Shown here one piece after another: positions 55,098-64,000 of a stretch of DNA of 64,000 nucleotides (the first letter of the stretch is position 1; the number at the start of each line of letters is the position of its first letter). Position numbers and translations under genes: made by a program. The notes beneath the pieces were generated by a model, which had not been told where the DNA came from, did not search any database, and saw only the letters and a list, made by a program, of their open reading frames with translations. Source of the DNA: Nemertoderma westbladi (lineage: Eukaryota; Xenacoelomorpha; Nemertodermatida; Nemertodermatidae); contig JAUCBJ010004929.1 in assembly GCA_032718475.1 (NCBI GenBank), positions 1 through 64,000 of the forward strand. The letters are read 5' to 3'.

Positions 55098-55693
55098 TAC
55101 TGTAAAATATAATTTCTGTAAATATCTTGACTGATATAAAGTTGATTATGTATGTGGTATCTTGTACTAATTACTACTCTACTATTATGAGAAGTTATCA
55201 TGTAGTGTATGTGAATATCTATATACTACTGTACATTACGCTGTTGGTTCTAAACAGTCGGCTTCATTCCGGCTTATATTCCAAGATTACTCTTTGGTTT
55301 TCGTCTTAGATTTCAGAATAAATGTAAGCCGAGAATTCAAGTTATACGAGATGTTAGATTTCGTTCAAAATTACTTTTTAGAAATTCAGATTATGTTTTG
55401 TCAAAGATTACCCCATAGATTTCTGCTTAGTCTTGGCCCTACCCCATAGATTAAAGCTTATATTTCGTCCAAGATTAAAACTTATGTAAAAATGACGTTT
55501 ATGTTACATATGTTATTCATAAAATAACGTTCTAGCTACAAGTTAAATAATTATGTATCAAGTTGTAGGCAAAACGTACTGAGAGATAAATGTATGTGAC
55601 CAGAACGGCATTTCACTATTTGTAAATCCCAAGTGTGTACTGTATCTCTTAGCTATTTTTACTAAATAAATACCTGGAATGGGTAATTTAATG
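55098..55693 (+). repeat. Second copy of the dispersed 28.5-29 kb repeat
   Basis: 55110-55603 is nearly identical to 28530-29013. It continues with sequence like 28398-28460 up to the 3' end of RTE copy A4. No gene is supported. Confidence 0.78.
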
Positions 55694-57735
55694 TCTACTA
55701 CTACTAGTAGGATCGGCATGCTGCATTGCAGCTGCATTTTTAACAATGCTGTGCCGGCTTGTCAACAAAATTGCACCGCCACAACTCCCTATCACCCATG
55801 ACATTTGCTAGATCATCCGCATCTTTAAGGCCAGTGTCCTTTAAGATGCGTCTCAAGAAAGTCATGGGCTGTCCACCATGCTTATTCACTCCATGAGGCT
55901 GCCAAAGTACAAGATTATGCACTGGCTGGTCCTCACGGCGAAAGCAATGTCCTGCAAAGCGGAGGCGATTTTGTTCTAGTGTCAAGCTTGGGGGAACCAA
56001 TGAGACACCTCCAATGTTATATAGTGTCTGGTTGGAGATGTGTGCATTGTACTTGACACAATGAACCCGGTGTAGCATTCTTGTGAATGTGCCATCCAGA
56101 GATTTGGTGTCCTCAGCAGTTAGAGCCCAGCATGGACTCCCGTAGAGGAGTACTGGAACTACTGCTGCTCTAAATAATCGGACCTTAAGTTTCCGATTAA
56201 TTCTAGGTGACTTCCAAATCCTGGAAAGCCTATTCAAGGCTGCCCATGCCTTTCCCTTACGTATTCGAAGGTCCTCACCTGACTTCCGGATCCATGATCC
56301 CAGGTAACAGAAGTCATCCTTTGAGCTTATGCTCATCCGATCAGAGACTTGCTGAGGACTTTTAAAGTTAACTGTCAGAATTTTGGTCTTTCTGGAGTTA
56401 ATAAAAAGACCAACACTAGAAGCAGCATGTTCTAATGAGCTGAGGAGCCGTTGGGCTCCCTCTAATGATTCTGAGATTACTCCTAAGTCATCAGCAAAGT
56501 CCAGATCAGTTAGGTACTTGGCAGGATTTCCTCGACTTCTGGAGCCAGTAGGTGGAGTTATCATCACCCCATCATCATTATGATGATCTAAGGACATGCG
56601 TAGAACATAGTCAACCACAATAATGAACAAGAATGGTGCAAGTGTGTCTCCTTGGAGGACGCCCCTTAACACTTCAAATGGTTCTGTGTCACCGTCAACA
56701 GTAGACACAAATGTTGTGGAACCATCGTATACTGATCTGATTGCTGCAATAATTTCATCAGGAATCCCATATAATGAAAGTATGCTGAACATACGTGACC
56801 GAGAGACTGAATCAAAGGCCTTGAAGAAGTCAAAAAAGATAACAGACAGATGCCTGTCTTTCTTTTTTGATAATTCTTCAATTATCCTTCTAAGTGCCAA
56901 AATGGGCTCCATGGTCCCACGACCTTTATGGAACCCATTCTGATTTCCATGGAGCAGTCTCTCAATGGGATCCCTGATGCGATTTAATAGAATCCTATTG
57001 TATAGCTTTGCAGCAATCGAGATCAATGAGATTCCCCGAAAAGAACCATAGAGTGTTAGGTTGCCCTTCTTGGGAACTGGCACCAACTTATTTGTTTTCA
57101 TTTCTTGTGGGACTCTTGTTGTTCGGTACATGTCTACTATGATGGGATAGATGAGCTTTAAACACTCAGGTATTTTAAAGACCTCAGGGGGAACACCATC
57201 TACTCCACTGGCACGATTGGTCGTAATGCTCTTTGCAGCAGCCTTCACTTCTGCAAAGGAGATATCGCCAATGGGAATATCTGGGAGTACAGACTCAGAC
57301 ACTTTTACTTCTATAAAGTTATCAGGTAATACCCTGTCATTATTGAGGAGCTTTTCAAAGTGGGCTTTCCAACCATTGAGGCGATCGGCTGATGATTCAG
57401 CCTTAACCTTGGTGGTTGGTTGGCTTTTCCGCCCAGTAAGCAGATTGATCGATTTCCATGCCTGGGAGGATTGCTTGCTGTCGTCAGCATCATTGATGGC
57501 ATCAACCTGTTGGTTTATTAGCTCCTGTAGATTAACAGAGTACTGCCGTTTAGGGACCTAGATGCAGCCTTAACTGCATTCTTGGCCGCTGTAGTCTGTT
57601 TGAGTCGGGACTCTTTCTGTGCCTTATGAAGGTCATTTCGGCACTTCTGAATTTTGTTGTCGTCCAGGGGGCCCTTTTCCCGTTTCGAGGGTATAAAGGA
57701 ACTGTTTCTGCAGCTGCTAACTTAACTGCTTCTGT
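55694..57735 (-). pseudogene. RTE family A copy A4, 5'-truncated endonuclease/RT
   Basis: The 3' end with its TAG/CTA tail lies at 55694. The copy ends at 57735, within the linker between endonuclease and RT. The main frame (55740-57302 and upstream) covers the RT from the linker to the C-terminus with FADD. It lacks eight codons (GMLEHV region) before FCYLGSW in frame, and a 2-nt loss near 57550 breaks the frame. The sequence beyond 57735 belongs to a different element. Confidence 0.92.
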
Positions 57736-58883
57736 TCGCGGTATTTCAACTTTTCATAACGCGAGTTGAATAATTTTTGTATTTATTTAAAATGATTATT
57801 CCGATATCACTACTGGGTGCGGGACCATGGGTTTTGGGCAAATTCAATGGACTGGGGGCGATTTATGGGCGAATATTGGGGCAACTTACAGGGTACGGGA
57901 ATAATTTCATGTTTATAAGGGCCAAGGGTGGGAGGAAAAGTTAAGCAGTATTCAGGTTAGCCTGAGTACTAATAGGCCCTGGCCAACTTCCTGCTGCCTG
58001 TAGAGGTGGATTTGGTAACGCGCCAGGCCTAAAGGACAAGGACTGCCCTTAGCGGTCCCTGGCCAACAGCAGTTATTACGAGACTGAAAGGAACTCGGAA
58101 TGCCGGCTGCTTGTGTCAGGGATTTGTGACGGGAAACAACAGCCCCCTTAGCTAAGCTGTACTGGTTCTCGATGACCGATCCCTTCGGGGTTCGCAAGGG
58201 GTGGGACGGACATGCGAAAGGGTTGGCCGACTAACAGAGGACGGGTTTGACGAGGACTGCCCTTAGCGGTCTGTGGTCAACAGCAGTTATTACGAGCCTG
58301 AAAAGGACATCGGAACGCTGGCTGCTTGTACCAGGGATTTGCGACGGGAACCGACGACAGACCCCTTAGCCAAGCCGTACTGGTTCTCGATGATCGTTCC
58401 CTTTGGGGTTTGTGAGGGGTGTGACGGACACGTGATGGGGTCGAAAGACAAAGGACTGGACTCTACTGGCCTACCGACTGTTCGGAGCAGTTTCTCGGCT
58501 TCCGAAGCGACTACGAGCCTGAATAAGGACTCGGAAAGCCTAGGTGGTTGGGTCTCTGCGATGAACCGACGGAACCCTAGCCAAGCCGTGCTGGTTCTCG
58601 ATGATCGATCCCTTCGGGGTTCGGGAGGGGTGGAACTGACACGCAACAGGGTCGACCGACACCGACACTACGGCACTAAGACTAGGACCGAGGGAAAATC
58701 TGGGGAACATTAGGTAGGCTAAAATCTGAGCGAACAGTGGGTAATTAAATAATATACTGCAGGGATTTATATTGTCGTGTATAATTATTGTGAATATTTG
58801 GTGTATATTGATTTGGAGAAGCCCAATTAATTATCAATCAGGGTTCAACTGTAGGAAGTTACATTAAAGAGTATATCCAATCA
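57736..58883 (+). repeat. GC-rich tandem-repeat leader or LTR part of BEL/Pao element 3
   Basis: From about 57960 to 58680 three units with a 214-221-bp period carry GACTGCCCTTAGCGGT, TTACGAGCCTGAAAAGGAC and CTGGTTCTCGATGATCG. The latter is followed by CCCTTCGGGG, a C-TTCG-G hairpin. The region upstream of 57960 and downstream to 58883 is AT-richer and unassigned. It is not known whether this is LTR or internal leader, because the other LTR lies outside the window. Confidence 0.65.
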
Positions 58884-59267
58884 ATGCAACTTTTCCTCAA
58901 CCGCAATCCTGCATTCAATATATCATTCCTTCTCCACAATCAATATCTGGTGACTGGCCGGGACTCTGTGGTCTGTAAAGTCACGTCTCCAGCATCGGCG
59001 TTTTCCCCCCTGGTGTTTGGGATAACGGCAACAAAATTGATAATTAAACGCGGCCAACTTCAACTGGTGGAAGTTGGGAATTCTACAATACTCTTCAAAC
59101 TCTCTCCGTGCTTACCCAGCACCCACTACGAGGAAACTCTGGTATTTGAGTTAAGACAAAGTCGTGGTTTAATTAATCAACAAACTCGATCTAACCAACT
59201 CGTAGTCGGCAGATCACATATTGGAGAGTTGTTAACAGGGAATGGAAGTATCGATCACACCTATTGA
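58884..59267 (+). CDS. Small ORF upstream of gag in element 3, unknown
   Basis: A 127-codon frame from ATG (MQLFLNRNPAFNISF) in the same phase as the downstream gag. It overlaps the next frame by 26 nt. The composition looks protein-like with hydrophobic strand-like stretches (SPLVFGITATKLIIKRG), but no domain is recognised. It may be the N-terminus of a longer Gag separated by indels, an independent small protein, or chance. Confidence 0.35.
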   Translation: MQLFLNRNPAFNISFLLHNQYLVTGRDSVVCKVTSPASAFSPLVFGITATKLIIKRGQLQLVEVGNSTILFKLSPCLPSTHYEETLVFELRQSRGLINQQTRSNQLVVGRSHIGELLTGNGSIDHTY

Positions 59268-59433
59268 TATCATCCAAGTTGAGCCAGGAATCTGGCACGT
59301 TGAGGTGGAAGTACAAGGAACGAACGTCGGACGATTCAGGATTACCGTTCGGGTGGTCCAGGCTGAGTACAATACCTACGAGGAACTATTCTACGACATC
59401 GCATATCTAGCTATCAACGAGGCGTTGGAATGA
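59242..59433 (+). CDS. Small ORF bridging to gag in element 3, unknown
   Basis: A 63-codon frame in the +1 phase, beginning MEVSITPIDIIQVEP. It ends in an ATGA overlap with the gag ATG at 59430. The sequence looks like folded protein (WHVEVEVQGTNVGRFRITV). The chain of three overlapping frames suggests one ancestral frame with two indels, or tightly packed small ORFs. No family is recognised. Confidence 0.4.
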   Translation: MEVSITPIDIIQVEPGIWHVEVEVQGTNVGRFRITVRVVQAEYNTYEELFYDIAYLAINEALE

Positions 59434-62078
59434 TGACAAACAACGTATCCGATACCAATGAGATGGACCACCATACAGATTCGGAAGCCGACAAGGTACC
59501 GAACGTCAAGAACATGACCCGTCGACTAGGGGCTCTCAAGGGCGGAGTAACTCGAGCGTATCAACGGATAGAGAAACAACTCAAGGGAGTCAAAACCCCC
59601 CTCAACGAGATACAAACTCAGCTTCAGAGTATCCGAAACATCCTACAGCGATATGAAAGAATGATACAGGCATACCAAGAGCTCGTTCCCTCCACCGATC
59701 AGGAAAACTACCCCAGGTTAGAAGAACACGTTGTACATCTAGATGGGTTCCGCAAACAACACCGGAGGACCCTCAGCCTTGTGAGAGGCTACGAAGAACA
59801 GTATTACAAGAGAGCCGAAAGAACAGATGCAGAATCAGTGCGAACCGCCAGCACCAGGACAGCAGTACATCGAAGGAGATCGGGACCATCGAGAAACCAG
59901 CACTCCAGCGCTAGGAGTGCGGTGTCCGGTTCAGCACACAGCTCTCAAGGGGGTCAACCACTCCGAGACCAGCTACGAGAACGGAAGGCATTAGCCCTCA
60001 AAGCTCGGATGGAAGATGAGTACGTTCAACTGCAAACCGAGCAAGATGTATTAGCCGCCGAAATGCAAAAACGAAAGGCCGAACAAGCGGCCAAACGGCA
60101 GGACAAACAATGAGAACAGGAGGCTGAACAACATAGACGAGAGGCCGAACGACGTGAACAGGAGGCTGAACAACATAGACGAGAGGCCAAACTGCAGACT
60201 GAACAACATAGACGAGAGGCCGAACGACGTGAACAGGAAGCCAAACAACGTGGACGAGAGGCCAAACAAGAGATCGAACAACGTAAATGGGAAGCAGAAA
60301 TGCGTAAACAACACGCCGAGGCCCAAGCGATTCTTACCCACAAAAAGAATGCGGATATTGCGAAACTCGCGGAATACGAAGCCGCACTTATAGAACGAGA
60401 TATTCAACTCTACGAGGACTGGGAAAGGGATATAGATCAGGACTATGCACCAATACCGGTACCGGAATTAGAGAAGTCATTTACACCAACAGCGGCAAAA
60501 CCGCCGAAACCCGAATTCCCGCCTACCATACAGTCTACGTTATGGGCACAAGCACCGGTGTTCCATCCCCCACCGGCTACACTTAAACATGAGGAACCGT
60601 ATTTCCCATCCAACCACACGGCAACGAGTGTACCCTAGTACGAGCCTGAAAGGGACTCGGAATGGGACGCCACTCCTCAATCCAACAACCCGTTTACATC
60701 CACACCACAAACCCGTAGTCGCGTCATCATTAAAACTCCACCTATCATTGATCCATCAAGTATGGGAGAGAGTGCCAATAACTATAACCCTCCGAGTCAC
60801 TCCAGTTCAGACGACGTCGGCATTATCCGGGCATTGGAAAACCGCCTCTCCATGCCCAAGATGGAGATCCGCACCTTCGAAGGAGATCCCGTCGATTACC
60901 TCAGATTCAAGAAACGGTTCTTTGCACAGATTGGATCAACGGACATAGCCGACACACAGAAACTGGTATATTTATCGCAATACCTGGGTGACAAACCACG
61001 CCAAATCATCGCTTGTTTTGAGGGAGGTTCTCATGAAGCATACTACGACGCATGGAAAACTCTAGATAAAAGATACGGAAATACCGGGACTATAATTAAT
61101 AAAACTCTAGAGAAACTGATACAAGACGCGGGATCACTAGGGGAACCACAGAACATCCAGGAATTCTCAGACTCCATGAAGGATGCCTACTACACTCTAA
61201 AACCCTTAAACATCGTGAACAACATCCTAAACCTTCGACAGATTGCCCGGAAGTTCCCCGGATGGCTGCAAAGCAAGTGGGCCTATAAATGCGTAGATCT
61301 TCGGCGCAGACACCCAGATCAAGATCCCAGCTTCCTGGAAATGTCGGCATTCCTGCACGATATCTCCGAAGCCATGAATGATTCAATGTTCTCGAAACAG
61401 AGTCTCACCAAGTTGGACGGAATAGAGAGCAACTCCAGGAGTAAGACACCCACTCAGAAACCGAGATTCCGCCCTCCTCCGGTGAGTACGATGGCCATCA
61501 CTATGACAGAGGATTCCGACGACGAAGACTACGAGGAACCGACATCAGCCAAGGAATGGGCGTGTTACCTCGCGAATTGGGCACCCGAGAGGGAAGGCAT
61601 CACAAACTCCCTTCTCTGTCTCTATTGTGGAGAGAAACATAAAGTTGAATTCTGCAGGAAGTTCCAGTTTGCCGAACTCGTCCCACGCTTCGAGGCGATT
61701 ATGAAACACCGAGGATGCTTCCGGTGTCTTGGAACAGGTCACTACGTTTGGGATTGCGACCAAAGTTCGTGTTGTGCGGTTTGTAATGAACTACGTCATC
61801 ACACGCTCCTCCACATCCCCACTAACTTTGACTTCACCACTCTCCCCTTCCGGATTGAAGCCAAACGAAGAGGAGAAACGAACCACATCTCCAAAGGATC
61901 CCGGACGGTTCAACGAAGGGAAACTAACCCATTTAAAACCTCCACTGACGCATCACAAGTGACAAATATCTCAGCCACAATCAAACCTTATAAATCGCCG
62001 TTATATGGTCTTCGCCAAGGTAATCCCAGTAAGAATTCAGGGAGTCGACAAATCCTTGACAACGCTCGCGTTCCTTGA
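59430..62078 (+). pseudogene. gag: BEL/Pao gag, element 3, with two in-frame stops
   Basis: Opens at ATG 59430 and stays in one phase to 62078, broken by a TGA (60111-60113) and a TAG (60636-60638). The N-terminal part is helical, followed by a repetitive charged coiled coil built from EQEAEQHRREAERR-like units (60114-60300). A capsid-like region of the DUF1759 type (IRTFEGDPVDYLRFKKRF, GDKPRQIIACFEGGSHEAYY) occupies about 60870-61400. Cys/His motifs CLYCGEKHKVEFC and CFRCLGTGHYVWDC lie near 61618 and 61723. It is only distantly like the Gag of copies 1 and 2, so this is another BEL/Pao lineage. The end overlaps pol in another phase. Confidence 0.88.
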
Positions 62079-64000
62079 TAACGGGTCGGACGGAACCATC
62101 ATCGACCGGGATTTCCTTGAGCAACTTGGCCTAGACTATGAACCTTGCAAACGGTCCATACAAACTATTACCGACCACAGAGAGGTAGAATCCGGGGAGG
62201 TGCAACTCCAGATGGAAGGAGTAATGAAGGGCTATGAGACGGTTAAGCTCACCATCAAAAATGCCTTGGTACACACAGACCTCCGAGTGCAGTTCCGACA
62301 ATCGGCCGAGTACGCCCCCCTTATACAGCTAGATCGAGACGACGTAGACCTAAGGTGCCCGTCGTTGGATGTAAACCGCATCACCCTACTAATCGGACTT
62401 GATACACCGGAATTACACATCCCCACCGGAGATGTCGCCCGATCTATAAAACAGGATGAACAAACAATAATGGGATGGACACTCTGCGGCATCAAGGAAG
62501 AGACTACCGACACCTATACATACCTTCCTAAATGTCAGATTAAAGAGAATGCAACATCCGTGGGTTATTGCTCAGCTACCGACCTTGACGAGGATTTATT
62601 TCTTGAGACCGAGAAAACCCAGCAAGAGATGACTAAATACTTTATTCTAGAGACCCAAGAGTTCGCTGAAAAAGACGAAAACCCGTCTGAGGAGGATCAA
62701 TATTGTATGGACGTCCTGGACCAGGCTACGTTCGAAGATGGACACTGGTGTTCACCTATGTTATGGAAGGACCCAAACAAACCAATGGCAAACAACGCTA
62801 ACATGGCCCTTAGGCGACTTAAGGGGATTCTCCGCCGGCTGAATGACCAACCCAAGATAAAGGAGAAATATAATACCATAATCCAAGGATATCTCGATGA
62901 TGGATTAGCAGAAATGGTACCACGGAATGAACTGCAAGGGGGTAAAAGAACATATTATCTTCCAACCCACTACGTGGTAGAAGCCCGGAAGGTTGGGAAA
63001 ATCCGAGTAGTTAATGATGCCGCTGCTATGTATCAAGGCGAATCCCTGAATAGTCAGCTTTATACGGGGCCCAACATATATAGTACACTCATTGGCATAT
63101 TGATCAGGTTCAGAGAAAACCGGATAGCATTCACCTGCGACATCAAAGCCATGTTTCACCAGGTTCGTACGCTACCAAGAGACTCAGACTGTCTACGGAT
63201 CCTATGGACGGATAAAACACTAACTCAACAGGAGATTAGTCAACTTACAATGAAGGACGTAGACGTAATGCGTATGATCGTCAGGATCTTCGGCGCTAAG
63301 GACTCGCCGGTAGCATGTAGTGACATGCTGAAGAGAACGGCAACTATGTGCAAAAACGAGTTCCCTCCAACCGTCATAGAAACCATCCGACGATGCTTCT
63401 ACGTGGACGACGGATGCGCCGGCGCAGATAATGTGGACGAGGCATATCGGCTAGCAATGGGGATGGTAGAATGTTTAAAGAAAGGAGGTTTCCCGCTCGT
63501 GAAGTTCAGATCCCACAACAAAGAACTCATGGAAAAGTTACCAGAGGACATTTGACTAAACGACAACAAAATGTATTCAGAGGATGTGGAACACCGTGTA
63601 CTCGGTATTGAATGGGACATAGAATCAGACGAATTCATTTTCAAATATAAACCCTTACCCAAGCCTATGACGAAAAGGGGATGTTTGTCGATAAAAAGCG
63701 CCATCTTTGACCCACTAAATTTCATATCTCCAGTAACCTTGGCCGGAATGAACCTGATTAAGGAAATGTGGATAGAAGGACTGGGATGGGACGAAGAACT
63801 CCCTCCACACCTCAGCGTCAAATGGAGAAAATGGACGGAGCAGCTCGAACACCTACATCTTATGCGGATCCCTCGACCGTTCTTCCTCGATAAACTACCC
63901 ACCGATATCTTCCAGCTCCATACCTTCTCGGATGCTTCGAATACCGGAATCGGCGTAGTCACCTTCTTAAGAAGACTAAGTAACGATGGAAACGGCAATA
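62005..64000 (+). pseudogene. pol: BEL/Pao pol, element 3, partial at the window end
   Basis: The frame is +1 to gag with a 74-nt overlap. It has an aspartic protease (AFLDNGSDGTIID near residue 24), a long linker, then Pao-type RT (TYYLPTHYVVEARK, VVNDAAAMYQGES, CDIKAMFHQV, and the catalytic YVDD near residue 465). A TGA at 63553-63555 interrupts the frame shortly after CLKKGGFPLVKF. In-frame similarity continues through CLSIKSAIFDPLNFISPV into RNase H (HTFSDASNTGIG near 63925) to the window edge. Integrase, any extra ORF and the 3' LTR would lie beyond. Confidence 0.9.

Overview
The window looks like a repeat-dense intergenic stretch of an invertebrate animal genome. It is AT-rich and has no operons. 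Almost every long reading frame belongs to a retroelement: BEL/Pao LTR elements and RTE-type LINEs. Short non-autonomous DNA transposons with TTAA or TA target duplications are scattered between them. The species cannot be named from the sequence. The only candidate for host coding sequence is one orphan terminal exon (26944-27394, minus strand).

Layout. 1-2592: the tip of a TTAA-type MITE, a fragment of an RTE-like reverse transcriptase, and a 45-bp satellite array. 2593-22497: a complete 19.9-kb BEL/Pao element (copy 1, minus strand) inserted in the satellite. It has near-identical 1.23-kb LTRs and a 5-bp target duplication AACTG. Its order in its own sense is LTR, 3.2-kb leader, gag, pol (protease, RT, RNase H, integrase), a 1.6-kb structured spacer, and a very long extra reading frame (about 1,400 residues, zinc-knuckle bearing) downstream of pol. 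22625-26383: full-length RTE copy A1 with a frameshift. 26384-30170: the orphan exon, AT-rich repeats and MITEs. 30183-32954: 5'-truncated RTE copy A2. 33020-34336: a CR1/L2-like LINE fragment. 34337-35722: satellites and a tRNA-like sequence.

35723-51979: a second BEL/Pao element of the same family (copy 2, plus strand), flanked by AATAT. It is older and heavily damaged. A TTAA MITE sits in its gag, RT/RNase H and integrase have been removed by two in-frame deletions, and an intact full-length RTE (A3, 46005-49772) sits in its extra ORF. 51985-55693: mosaic repeats carrying several nested MITEs, partly an inverted copy of 28.4-29.8 kb. 55694-57735: truncated RTE copy A4 (minus strand). 57736-64000: the 5' part of a third, different BEL/Pao element, with a GC-rich tandem-repeat leader, small overlapping ORFs, a broken gag, and pol running off the window end.

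How the parts relate. In each BEL/Pao element Gag would form the particle and bind RNA through CCHC knuckles, and Pol would process, reverse-transcribe and integrate. The RTE elements encode an endonuclease/RT that copies itself at nicked DNA. The MITEs encode nothing and would need a transposase from elsewhere. The most unusual item is the post-pol reading frame of the first BEL family. It is present in both copies, is not recognisably an envelope gene, and is preceded by a conserved spacer with duplicated hairpins.
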